The notes under the pieces: model-generated
Told to the model about the DNA's origin: nothing
Databases searched by the model: none
The model's input: only the letters and a program-made list of their open reading frames with translations
Made by a program: the position numbers and the translations under genes
Assembly (NCBI RefSeq): GCF_029867415.1
Contig: NW_026705905.1
Span: 1 to 64,000 of the forward strand
Direction: 5' to 3'
Length of the DNA stretch: 64,000 nt
DNA from: Vicia villosa
Lineage: Eukaryota; Streptophyta; Magnoliopsida; Fabales; Fabaceae
Shown: piece after piece, positions 32,167 through 42,589 of the stretch
Layout: each line of letters begins with the position of its first letter
Position numbering within the stretch: position 1 is the first letter of the stretch

Positions 32167-32283
32167 CTCAATGGCCAGATTAATTCCAGCATGTTTTCCA
32201 TCGCTTATAACAGTAAACGCAGGAAAAGGAAGCATTAGGCTAGATTTTCCAGATAGATCAACGATGTGCTTGTATAGTGGAAC
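32167..32283 (-). pseudogene. Enolase exon fragment (plastid-type-like)
   Basis: An exact 117-nt (39-codon) exon between ATCAG| and |GTATAG reads VPLYKHIVDLSGKSSLMLP, then FPAFTVISDGKHAGINLAIE. It corresponds to the enolase segment LYKHIADLSG...LPVPAFNVINGGSHAGN.LA. The TVIS.GKHAG form resembles what I recall of plastid ENO1. Several conserved residues are changed (ISDG for the normal INGG/ISGG). It is a relic with no neighbouring enolase exons. Confidence 0.85.
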
Positions 32284-32712
32284 CTGATATGCTGCTTTCT
32301 CCCAAATTGGAAATCTCCCTTATGGATCCGACAAAAAACATGATAATATGTAAAGGATTGGAAAGATTTTGATTTCCTTATCATTTAAGGTGAGTGATTG
32401 TTAAAAGCATAAGTGGTCAATTTAATTGGACTTGATAACTTAAATTGATGTGTATATGATAATATTGATAAGAACCAGACCAACCAAAATATTGATAAGA
32501 ACATGACTCCAAAAATATTGAAAGAAAATGTTCGATAGTCCGAATCCTTACCCCATCTTTACACAAAGTAGTACAAAGAGGCGAAACCTGAGGAAATTCA
32601 ACAGAAGCGGGAACCAAATTGGAACAAAATATTTTTGTACATGTTCGATAGTCTGTATCCAGAAAGTTGAATATTAAATTCTTATACCTCTGCGCTATAA
32701 GTAAACAAAACT
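32284..32712. other. Mosaic spacer, no gene seen
   Basis: AT-rich sequence between the enolase and proteasome fragments. A minus-strand frame at 32417-32617 has no coding signature. Confidence 0.4.
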
Positions 32713-33022
32713 GTATTAATTTTCAACTTATGTTTTTGCAGCCTGTTTGCCCTTCCCAATTGCAGCACCGAAGTACCTATAAAACAAATACCATGTATAG
32801 TTGTGGTCTATCTCTATCGTAACCTCCTAGTCTGACACCACAGCCGAAAGGTCTCCAACACTATTATAGACCAGTTATTAGTATGAAGCACAAAGGTTTA
32901 CAATTTTAAAATGACTACCAGACTTGTTTACTGACCTGAGCCACTAACATAATGTACAAAGGTGCACATAACTAACCACACGATCAGCAAGCTTCTTAAC
33001 AGGAATTGGGTCACCGTACCCA
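32713..33022 (-). pseudogene. 20S proteasome alpha-3 (PAG1-like) two-exon fragment
   Basis: Exon one (33022-32936) reads YGDPIPVKKLADRVVSYVHL, then CTLC-stop-WLR, where the family has YWWLR, ending CAG|GTCAGT. The intron is 32935-32853. Exon two (32852 to about 32713) reads PFGCGVRLGGYDRDRPQLYM, then after a small deletion and frame change YRYFGAAIGKGKQAAKT and a stop. The Arg codon split across the junction (AG|A) is preserved. Intron retention shows a DNA copy of the gene rather than a retrocopy. It is non-functional. Confidence 0.88.
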
Positions 33023-33574
33023 CTGCTATTTCACAGAGTGAGCGTACCTTAAAATAATTAGAGTTTGAAGATGACCAATAGCCTCCAAGCAGTGAATCAC
33101 TCTTTGCCTTTCTACTTCAAAACTAATAGAGGATCATGCCTTGTTCCTGAAATTGTGAACATTTGTCATATTGCTGTCAAATCTTTCCATTAGGAACTCA
33201 ATAATAAGTTAATAAGAATAAACTAAATATGCTTTCAATATTTTAAAATACAGAATGTACTAAAAAAACTAACTATTATACTCTACTGATTTAAACCACC
33301 ATCAACATCTACATATATGTATCCAATAAATTTGGGTAGCTCTGTCAACAATATTTTTTTTAAAATAAAAACAATATGCGAAACAAAGTGGTGGAAGAAT
33401 ATGCAAGTATGATTTCCAACATACTCTCCTAGAATAATATTATATACAACAACAACCAACATCATTAATCCCTGCATAAGGTATCCTGACAAATGTGGCA
33501 CACTTCATAAATTAAATGGCTCCAAATTAAACTTCATAAGCTCATAATCATCCATCAAAATACCCGATAAATTA
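33023..33574. other. Mosaic spacer, no gene seen
   Basis: No recognised exon. A short minus-strand VERQRVIHCLEAIGHLQT stretch (about 33050-33115) could be part of another fragment, but I cannot name it. Confidence 0.35.
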
Positions 33575-33655
33575 TCTATCATCGCTCAAAATACCCTGTA
33601 AATATTCTCTTGCAAGGCCAAAATCTGAAACTTTAACAACAAATTCATTAAAACC
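33575..33655 (-). pseudogene. Protein kinase subdomain VII-like fragment
   Basis: The minus strand reads NEFVVKVSDFGLAREYLQG, with the KVSDFGLAR core of protein kinases (DFG codons are the complement of 33617-33625). Only about 20 codons match. It is a possible sixth captured piece. The match is short, so the confidence is modest. Confidence 0.45.
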
Positions 33656-33879
33656 AATTACTATAGTTGAACACAATGGTGTATCTAGCAAAGACATCAT
33701 ATGAAACTGTCGAAAGTCCAAGTAAATGAGTGAGTTTTCAAAACCTCTTATATGAAGAGGAAGAAACCCTAAAATATGATTCCACAGTAAGAAACCCTAA
33801 AATTTGCACGTATAAATAAAGCTTGTAAAAAATCTGCACATATAAACAACATCACAAGAAAAAAGAGAAAGTTGAAACC

Positions 33880-34260
33880 GAACCTCTTTCAGAATATTAA
33901 TCATCTTCTGCCGCAACCAACGCTGACAAATCATCAGAAACGCACCGCCGACGAATCTCCCCCCTTCCGCTTGAGCCAACACCACCAAACCTGAAACAAA
34001 AAAAATTAAATCAAAATCAAAATTAAACATGTCTGATACTCAATAATAACAATGAAGAAGAAGAGGGAGAAGGAAGAATAAGAGAAAGGATGAGGAAGAA
34101 GAGGGAGAAGGAAGAAGGAAGCAGAAGACGTGTAGAAGGAGAAGAAAGATGAAGGTTTAGGAGTTAGTGATTTGAGAGAAAATATGAGAGTTCAGAGAAT
34201 GAGAGAGAGAGAGAGAGAGAAAATGAAGTGGATTAATGTGAAAGAGAGATATAACAAAAG
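33880..34260 (-). promoter_or_regulatory. Pyrimidine-rich 5'-UTR-like tract upstream of the exon mosaic
   Basis: On the minus strand there is a (CT)n run (complement of about 34203-34222), then long CTTCTTCC-rich stretches. An open stretch (about 34020-33885) reads RFGGVGSSGRGEIRRR and CVSDDLSALVAAEDD in one frame. CT-rich leaders are typical of plant transcription start regions. It could drive a chimeric minus-strand transcript through the captured exons; no transcript evidence is available here. Confidence 0.4.
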
Positions 34261-35313
34261 TGATAGAATTCTTTAATAATATAATTGGTCAATCCATTGT
34301 ATAAAGATAAAAAACCAATAATTTTAATAGGTGTAAGATAGGTAAGGATGGGTAGTAATGTCTTTTCCACATCCTAGAATGTTTTTATACGGTAGATTTA
34401 GAATTAATGTAATAGTTCCGTCAATCAACAATTTTCAATGTTAAAGAACCAAAGGCTAAATTTTAAACTAATGCATGTTATGAAGAAAAAAATAGGTGTC
34501 TAATGTTTATGGTATCTTGGATTGAAATTCTACTTGAATGGATTTAAGCCAACTCAAGATTTTTAAAGTTGACCCTTGGCCCCTTAGATTCAAATCCAAG
34601 TTTGTCTTATCCAAATCCAATAACTTTTTCAAAGTCCACATGAAAATTTGTGTTTATGTTGTTTGGATTCAAATCATGGTATAGTTTTCAAAGTGATGAT
34701 TTTGCATTAGGATTTTGTTCTACATTAGTGGATTTGAATCCAACCTTAGCATGATTTGAATTGAACGGTGTTATGGTTTTTTCTCATATTGTCACATTTC
34801 ATTAGTAAGAACTTAATGTGAAGAAATAATGTTAAGGTAACAAAGTATGTATCAAGGAATATAATGATTAACGTTTCAGATTCTCTTAACATGTAAAAAT
34901 GTAAAAGAAGAACTTTCAACCAAAAATTAAATATAGTTTGAACCAAATAACAAATCATCATCAATACAATTTGGAGACAATGAATAGTAGAAAATATCAA
35001 TTATCATCACAAACATGAAAATTATATTAAGTGACAAATTAAAAAAAAATATCAAAACTAAAGTTCAAAGCATTATCCCAACATCTTCAAGCATAACAAA
35101 AAAAGAAAAAGAAAAGAAGATATCAACCAAAAGTTTTTAATCGACGTCTCACTAAAACAACTCAACAACTCAGTTGGTAGTTTACAGAAATATCTAATTG
35201 CAAAAGTGTGATTTTGAATCTACGGCATTTCACATAGAAGTGAAACTTCGAATAATAAACCAAAAAAATAATACGACGTGCCAAACTAGAAACGATTAAA
35301 AAATAAGAAAATT
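34261..35313. other. Intergenic
   Basis: AT-rich sequence separating the exon mosaic from the DUF1635 gene. No gene or element boundary was recognised. Confidence 0.6.
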
Positions 35314-35319
35314 TTTATT
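35314..35319 (-). terminator. Putative poly(A) signal of the DUF1635 gene
   Basis: AATAAA on the minus strand (complement of TTTATT), 20 nt after the stop codon. The position fits a plant near-upstream element. Confidence 0.45.
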
Positions 35320-35338
35320 GGGAGAAAATTCATCAAAA

Positions 35339-37131
35339 TTATTGATGTCTCCGATGCTTCTTTGAATTGATATGACTGAAACTAGAATTATAACTCGAAT
35401 CAGAACTATACTTCAAAGAATTGTTAGACGATCCAGGAAGATGATTATCAGCAAGATCAAGCAATGAAGAAGTCAAACCAACATTAACATTATTAATCTC
35501 TTGCAAATGTGGTGGATTTCTCCACCTAGGAAGTGATCCTTCAAGCAAAATAGTTTGAAGCAAAGGACCAGCATCAATCACAGCTCTTAAAAGCTTACCC
35601 TTTTGAGGCAAAACTCTTTCCTTAGCAATAGAATCTATATACTCACTTCCAAAATCATGAACTTGTTCTTCAATAGGTTCCATCACATAATTAAAACCTT
35701 GATTTGGATGATGATGATTGATATATCCCATACTAGTATTTGAAAACATAGATGAAGAAGGAGTTTCAAAGAACGAATCTACCGACGAAGGCGAACTATA
35801 TGAGAGAGTACTAGATTCTGTTATACTCGAATTCGGTTTCGATGAATGAAACATGAAAGGGTGTTCTTGTTGGAAATCAGTTGGACAAAACTTGTTGATT
35901 AGTTTTTGTAGCTGATCTCTAGCTTCATCTCTTTCTTGATAAGCTATTTTGAGTTGATTGTGGAGTTCTCTATTCATCTTTTTCATTGCTTCTAGTTCAA
36001 GTATTGTGTCTATGAGTTTTTGTGGTTGTTCATGCTCTCTCTGCAAAATCAAACAAATTATTTTTATGATAGTAAACAATTAACAAAATAAGCATCAAGG
36101 CTTTATAATTTAGACATATTTGAGAATTCCACATTTTATACAATACACGTTTGTCTTTATACTTCAATATATTGACACTATCTAATATCATTCACTTATT
36201 TTTTTAAATAAAATATATATTGAATCATCAAATATATTTAAGCCTATTTGAATTTATCTATGGCTATAAGTTTTATGTTTATAAGGAATTTTATCAAAAC
36301 AATTTATTACATTTTTATATATTATATTAAATTTATTTTTATAAACTATTTAAGACAGATTACAAAAATAATCAATAAGCACTTATTTAAAAAAATTATT
36401 TTATTTTATTTTTTATTATAAAAATAACTTATACAAATTTATTCATATACTCTTATTTTAATAAATATTTGTATTATAAACTGCAAATAAATAGTTTATT
36501 CAAATATCTTTATTGTAATTAGAAAAAAATGTCAAAATAGTCTCATACATTTTAAAAGGAAAAAATGGATCAATGATAAAAACCTTCCTTTTCAAACAAG
36601 GAAAACATTAATTTTCTTAAAATTGCATTAAATAGGTAATCTTTATTATCAAAATAAGGAATAAATATTAGAGTGGGTCCATCTAAAATTGCGAGAAATA
36701 GTTTTGTTTTTTAAAAGGACACATAAGAGAGATACAATAGTAAAATGTTTAGACTCTTTCCACTCCATTTAACAATTGCAAAATGTTTAATCAAACACAC
36801 AAACCAGAGATAGATAGAAGAACACATAAAAAAAAAGACTATCACAATTGTGATAGAGAGAGAGTCAGATTAGACAGTTCAGTAAGTCGGATACTGAAGG
36901 TGAAAATCGGAGAAAAAAACAATGATGATGGGATACTTTTGATCCTTTCGGCCACAAACAAATATGAACAATCCAAAAACATAATCCGCAAATGAGGATA
37001 AAAAAAACCAGAAATGGAAAAATCAATCAACAAAAATTTAAAATATGAGCATAGCAAGAAAGAACTATAGGTTTTAAAAAATAACATACCTCTTCCTGTT
37101 GGTATACGAAAACTGAATGAAGCTCTTCCAT
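35339..37131 (-). CDS. DUF1635 family protein, two exons, 247 aa
   Basis: Exon 1 is the complement of 37090-37131 (ATG, 14 codons, MEELHSVFVYQQEE). The intron is 36041-37089 (GTATGT...TTTTGCAG) and exon 2 is the complement of 35339-36040, ending TAA. Residues 14-65 form a charged coiled coil (LELEAMKKMNRELHNQL, then YQERDEARDQLQKL). Residues 85-120 are Ser-rich, and the conserved KGKLLRAVIDAGPLLQTILL and LPRWRNPP motifs fall at about 162-190, followed by a basic C-terminus (KKHRRH). These are the DUF1635 hallmarks; the molecular role is unknown and a nuclear location is only suggested by the basic tail. Splice sites, frame and motifs are intact, so this is the one likely functional host gene here. 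Confidence 0.88.
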
Positions 37132-37195
37132 AGTTTCTATTTGAGAGGGAAAGAGTGAGATTGAGATGCAGACGATTTCTAAGGAAGAGATACTC

Positions 37196-37205
37196 TTATT
37201 TATAA
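37196..37205 (-). promoter_or_regulatory. TATA box of the DUF1635 gene
   Basis: TTATAAATAA on the minus strand, about 65-75 nt upstream of the ATG. CT-rich leader sequence (CTCAATCTCACTCTTTCCCTC) lies between, implying a short 5' UTR of about 35-40 nt. Confidence 0.65.
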
Positions 37206-37209
37206 CAAT

Positions 37210-38628
37210 TCAATATCGATAGAATACACCTGCTAAGTAAGAATGAGAATATTTTAATAACATTAATAATAACAATATTAATAATGGTAAGGGGTGGGGA
37301 AAATTGCACAAAATATATATCCTCTAACTTTGTTTGATTCAGCAACTTATTTATTTATTTTTAAAAATAAAAAATTTATTTTTTAAATTATTGAATAAAA
37401 AAATTGGATTTAATCAATTATTTAATATCATATTATTTTTATATATAATTATTTTATAATTAATTTAAATTTAGAACAGTTTTATTTACACAGTGTTGCT
37501 ACCCAACAAATTTCAAAGTAAATAATATTTTTAATTAATTAAAAAAATTGTTTAACCCAAACCTTTTATGAGTGTGTTATGCACTTTGATATCAAATTTC
37601 AATAACTCTACATCAATACATTCTAAAAATAAAATTCTAATGATAATGAAACACTGTATAGTGTATGTCACTATGCTGCAGGACATGAAAGATGATTTAG
37701 TGATGAATTAAAATTAATGATCTAATTTAATTTTCATAAATAATTAGTGTAAACTTTTTAATACTAACATCATGTTAGATTATATTTTCAATTTTCAATT
37801 AAGTTATAGTTGCGCCTGAAAATATCTAATTCATATAAAAATTTATAATACAATTCAAGTGACGTGTAAAAAGATTTAAACAAATTAATCCTATCAATTT
37901 AATATGTTTACATTATTTTTTTGTAAGAAAGTTAAGAGAAAAATATCATTTACATCATTAAAAATAGGGAAAAGAGAGGGTACTGACAGTGTAAATCATT
38001 TTTACACTGTCAACTAATGACAATCATATATTCCGCTAAGTCAGATTGTAAATTTTAAAACACTTATATGATTTGATATTGAAATATTTTAATTAGATGA
38101 ATATGTAATAATTCTTTACCGTGACAATACACTACTATTAAACTCTTAAAAATATATTTCATCCAAATTGATTTATAAAACTTGTTCACAGAATATTTTT
38201 CAAGAATTTTCATAATCATTTTTCATATTGGTCATTTTTATATTTAATTAAGAAAATAATACAAAAATAGATATAAGTATATAATATACACTTGCATGAT
38301 TCAAATCATAAATTATATTCTTCATAAAAATTAATTAGGTATTGAATTTTATGAAAAAGGCATTAATTGTTAATAAAAAAAATCTAATTTCTCTAATTAA
38401 GAATACCTTTTTATAATTCATTACTTCTGATTTTTAATTGAAAACACACTAAATTATATTGAAGTTATTTCATGTAAACCAATTTTTTTTTAACAATAAT
38501 AGTTACTTCATTCACATCTATACAAAAAATTCACTTATCTATGATAATTGTTAATGTTATTCAATCACAACAACCCTGCACATTTTTTTTAATATCAATA
38601 AATGCTTAGTCAGATGTCTCACTCTCTC
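37210..38628. other. Intergenic, with a small palindrome at 37984-38012
   Basis: AT-rich sequence. TGACAGTGTAAA and its exact complement TTTACACTGTCA, separated by 5 bp, may mark a MITE end, but I found no matching partner end. No gene was seen. Confidence 0.5.
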
Positions 38629-38721
38629 TATATTTTTAATAATTTTTTTTTTAAATAAAAGATTATATATTATTTCAAAAGTAACTGTACAAGTACAACC
38701 ACAAACAACTCTATGGACTAG

Positions 38722-39312
38722 TTACATCATGAGTAAAGCTAATTTTTTCCTAAATTTATCTTTGAGCCAACCTCTAAAGACTATAGAATCTATGATCTTA
38801 TGAACAATAGTAGTAGTATCTTTATTAGTATTTAAGCCAAAGGTATACTCATTTCGAAACTTCCATATTCCATAGACAGTTTCCGCCACTACAATCTTCA
38901 GCTTGCTAGCCCTGAAGCTCTTGCCTTTCGTGTTATGCAGAATCCACTTCATTTCATCTTGCCATTGTTGAGGCTTACGCTTAATATCAAGCCAAGATAA
39001 CACATCCTGCCAAATGTTCTTGGTAATTTTGCAGCTGGTAAGCAAGTGGTCAATATCTTCTTTATGTTCCTCACAGAGGCTGCAGCATTCCTCTTGCAGA
39101 AAACCAAGTCCTTTCAATCTGGCTTTTGTGGCCAAACGATTATGGAAGACCAGCCAAAGACAAACAATAGATCTAGGCCTCGCACCATTATGCTGGATAA
39201 AATGACTCCAATGAACCTGCTCCTCTTCAAACATCAAATGTTCATACATTTTCTTCATGGAAAACTTCCCTCTGCTTGTCATACCATCCCAGATTTGACT
39301 ATGTTGCTGGAT
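38722..39312 (-). pseudogene. LINE ORF2 C-terminus (zinc-binding RVT domain)
   Basis: This continues ORF2 in frame from the other side of the Copia (DIQQHSQIWDGMTSRGKFS). The zf-RVT domain has ARPRSIVCLWLVFHNRLATK and CSLCEEHKEDIDHLLTSC, the Cys/His pattern that follows RT in plant LINEs. It ends at TGA (38722-38724). There is no RNase H domain after it. Confidence 0.9.
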
Positions 39313-39317
39313 GTCCT

Positions 39318-40860
39318 TGTGAATACAAGATTACAATCACAAAGATATTTTTGATTCATGGCAAACTCAATAAGCATACAAGCAACAAGGTGGAAGCAGA
39401 AAACTCAAAGAAAAGCAAACATTGATCACTCATGACAGAACAGGTTGATCTATTATGCATATAGGTCGACTCAACACAAGCAAAACAAGAAGAATGCAGA
39501 AAAGCAACAGTTAGGTCGACCTACCATCAACCCAGGTCGACCTAAAATGGAGAAAAATCCATATACTTCTGCTAGGTCGACTCACACATCATCTAGGTCG
39601 ACCTAAATTGATGAAAATTACATACCAGTCTGCTAGGTCGACCTACACAACAACTAGGTCGACCTAATCTGAGAAAATGTTCCCAGAATGCATCTGAAGA
39701 GGATTCTGGTCGACCTACTCCTTTAACAGGTCGACCTAACTGGGAGCAAAATTCTGCATGTTCTGCTAGGTCGACCTAAGCACTAAAAGAGGTCGACCTA
39801 ACTGATCAAGAAAGTCAAAAATTATGTTTCTCTCATCTCCAACTGTTAAGCTATCATATATATATTGTCCAAGGTTCATTATTACAGGAACACCAACGAC
39901 TGAAAGATACACAAAGGCTTCTCATATTCGTTCTTCGTCATCTCCAACACAATTACACATAATCATTCTTGCGTTGAAGGTTAGTGATCGAGTTCGATAA
40001 CGTCCATGGAACGGAATTGAAGATTCCTAGTGGGTGAAGATTTGTGGGGTTGTTGGTGAATAAAATCTGCGGGTTTTGTCCTCCAAGATAGGTGTTTCTT
40101 GGGGGTTTTTATCAAGAGGTTTCATCGAGGATCCGGCTGAGTGTGAAGATTGAAGAACAAGGGTTCGAGGGAATTGAAGACACTGCAGAAAGGGATCAAA
40201 GTGAGGCTCTTGGATAACCTTGATCTGACTCAAGATTAAGGGGGAAGAAGATTCAAAGGATCGACATAATTGGTTTATGGTTTATCGCTTTGTTATCTTC
40301 TTTGTATATACTACTTTCAACATTAATGAAAGATTACCCAATTTCAGTTTGGAATTGGGGGCAGACGTAGTCGTAGCGAGGACGATCGACGAACTGCCTA
40401 AACAAATATCGTGTTCTTGTCGCTTTTACTTTTTCATTTACGTTCTGTTCATATTTGGTTATAATAGCAAATTGATCAACGATTCGAGTGTTAAGATTGT
40501 GAATTAAGAACTTATATAAACATCACAATCCATCACATATTGAACCACCGTCAATTTGATCATTATCACCAAGTGTTTGTATATTTGTTTCAATCACTTT
40601 ACTGCATTGCAAACATTGTCCATCATACAAGAAGTTAATCTGATTTTCAATAAGAGCAACGCTTTGATTCTGAAACGTATTCTCTTATCACTTACCTCAA
40701 GGTCTTGACTGGTTTTAAACACATATACAATCGTTTCGATAGTGGTTCGGAATAGACGCGAGTCGATTCAGAATCACTTCCGCTGAAAAGTTGTTTAACT
40801 CCGTAAAACTGTGAACGATCTATTCACCCCCCCTCTAGATCCTAAGGCCAGCGTCTAACA
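39318..40860 (+). repeat. 5' LTR of the integrase-less Sirevirus (1,543 bp)
   Basis: The LTR includes the GTCGAC palindrome array (39462-39800). A TATA-like CATATATATATTG at about 39855-39867 follows the array. The frames at about 40027-40233 (minus) and 40277-40507 (plus) recur in the 3' LTR and are not genes. The short C-run before TCTAGATC (about 40827) has expanded in the 3' LTR. Confidence 0.94.
39462..39800. repeat. Array of eleven AGGTCGACCT-type palindromes upstream of the LTR TATA
   Basis: Eleven GTCGAC cores occur in about 340 bp. Most extend to AGGTCGACCTA and five to the full 12-bp palindrome TAGGTCGACCTA. They tend to occur in pairs spaced 15-25 bp apart. The same array lies in the 3' LTR at about 45273-45612. 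The position just upstream of the TATA suggests regulatory sites; the binding factor is unknown. Confidence 0.9.
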
Positions 40861-40915
40861 AGTGGCATCAAGAGCTCTGGTTTATTCCGTGCTACGTGAA
40901 ACACTTATTGGAAAG

Positions 40916-42589
40916 ATGGCTTCCGGACCTAAAGGGGCTCACAATAGAGCTCCAGTTTTCAACGGTGAAAACTATGGCTATTGGAAGGATTGTATGTGTG
41001 TCCACATCAATGCAATTGATAGGAACATCTGGACAGCTATTGGCAATGGTCCCTTTCAGATCACCATGACAAATGCAGCTGGTGCAGTTGTTCCAAAACC
41101 AGAAAATACTTGGGATGCTGAAGATGAAAAGAGATATGCATACGATTGGAAAGCGAGAAACATTCTAATCTCAGCTCTAGGAGTTGATGAATACTATCGC
41201 GTTTCCCATTGTAGATCAGCTAAAGCTATGTGGGACACATTGCAAGTTGCCCACATGGAAGATGGTGAATCCATCGAAAACATGCAGAAGAGATTCGTTC
41301 ACCTGAAAAATCGGTTAAATTCTCTTGATAGACCTGTTTCCAATGCAGTTGCTACTAACAAAATCTTAAGATGCTTGAACAGGGAATGGCAACCCAAGGT
41401 TACAGCAATAAAGGAAGCAAATGATCTAAACACCTTAGACATTACCACTCTTTTTGGTAAACTAGAGGAACATGAACAACACCTTAAATGCCTTGACATG
41501 CATGAGAAAAGGGCAAAGAAAGAAAAGAACATGGAGAAAGAGGTAGAGAAGAAGTCAATAGCTCTAAAAGCTTCAAGCTCCAAGACCTCAAGACAAGAGC
41601 CAAAGGATAGTGACACAAGTGATGACGAAGACTCTGATGATGAGGAAATGGGACTGTTTGTGCGAAGATACAACAAATATCTAAAGAAAAATGGAGCAAA
41701 ACATTCTGACAAAGGCTTGATCAACTATAGAAAGCAATCAAACAAGTTCAAACAAGATGACGACAACAAAGGAAAAATCAAAGGTCTTTGCTTCAATTGC
41801 GGGAAAGCCGGTCACTACAAACCGGATTGTCCATACCTTAAGAAAGAAAAGGAGAAGAACCAAAGCAAAGGTCATAACAAATCTAAAAGAGCCTACATAG
41901 CATGGGAAAGTGATTCATCTAGTGAAAGCTCATCAAGCGATGAAGAAGAATCAGCAAACCTATGTTTCATGGCTCATCAACACAAGAAAAAGAAAGCTGT
42001 AAGTCATCTTAAACCTGAACTCGTAGATAAGGTATCTCATTCTCAACTAAAACTTGCTTTTGAAGAATTACATAGAGATGCAATTAAAGCTTTCAAACTT
42101 TTGGCCTCAAATAAGAAAATATTTTCATATCTTGAATCAAAAGTTGAGAAAACCGAAAAGGATATGGAAGCTTTAAAACAATCTATGCTAGACATTCAAA
42201 AGGATAAAGTTGAAATAGATCCTACATCATGGTTTGGTTGTGAGACATGTCACATTTGGCAAAAAGAAGTAAGAGATCTAAAAGCCAAGTTAGACAAGGC
42301 TCTACAACCAAAAGTGACTTTTGCGGTTGATCCAAATAAGTTCAAAAGATCGTATACTCCTTTATATAGCAAATACACTTTTGTACCAAAAGTATCAACT
42401 AGCAAAACACCATATTCTCATCATATTACCTGTCATTATTGTTGCAAAAAGGGACATACCATTGAAAAATGCAAATTTAGGAGAATTTTAGTTCCTAAAG
42501 GAGTATTTCAATGGTTGCCTAAGTGCAACAAATTGTGTACTCACTACCAAGGACCCAATGAAAATTGGGGACCTCCCTCTCTAAATTAA
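40916..42589 (+). CDS. Sirevirus Gag (557 aa, open)
   Basis: The ATG at 40916 follows the PBS. The N-terminal domain has APVFNGENYGYWKDCMCVHI. A stretch seems lost at DTLQVAHMEDGESIENMQ, where the family has about 20 more residues. After a coiled-coil, acidic middle (DTSDDEDSDDEEM) come two zinc knuckles: CFNCGKAGHYKPDC (about residue 300) and CHYCCKKGHTIEKC (about residue 507). A Ser/Glu-rich segment and another coiled coil lie between them. It has no stop or frameshift and ends TAA at 42587-42589, overlapping pol by 25 nt. It would assemble the particle and bind RNA. Confidence 0.88.
   Translation: MASGPKGAHNRAPVFNGENYGYWKDCMCVHINAIDRNIWTAIGNGPFQITMTNAAGAVVPKPENTWDAEDEKRYAYDWKARNILISALGVDEYYRVSHCRSAKAMWDTLQVAHMEDGESIENMQKRFVHLKNRLNSLDRPVSNAVATNKILRCLNREWQPKVTAIKEANDLNTLDITTLFGKLEEHEQHLKCLDMHEKRAKKEKNMEKEVEKKSIALKASSSKTSRQEPKDSDTSDDEDSDDEEMGLFVRRYNKYLKKNGAKHSDKGLINYRKQSNKFKQDDDNKGKIKGLCFNCGKAGHYKPDCPYLKKEKEKNQSKGHNKSKRAYIAWESDSSSESSSSDEEESANLCFMAHQHKKKKAVSHLKPELVDKVSHSQLKLAFEELHRDAIKAFKLLASNKKIFSYLESKVEKTEKDMEALKQSMLDIQKDKVEIDPTSWFGCETCHIWQKEVRDLKAKLDKALQPKVTFAVDPNKFKRSYTPLYSKYTFVPKVSTSKTPYSHHITCHYCCKKGHTIEKCKFRRILVPKGVFQWLPKCNKLCTHYQGPNENWGPPSLN

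Noticed and set aside
39462..39800. A CRISPR-like array, because of short repeats at near-regular spacing
   Set aside because: The repeats are 10-12-bp palindromes in a plant LTR with variable spacing, duplicated in the other LTR. There is no prokaryotic context.
40027..40507. Frames repeated at 40027-40233 (minus) / 40277-40507 (plus) and 45837-46043 / 46087-46317
   Set aside because: These are identical pairs because they lie in the two LTRs of one Sirevirus; no domain or known protein.
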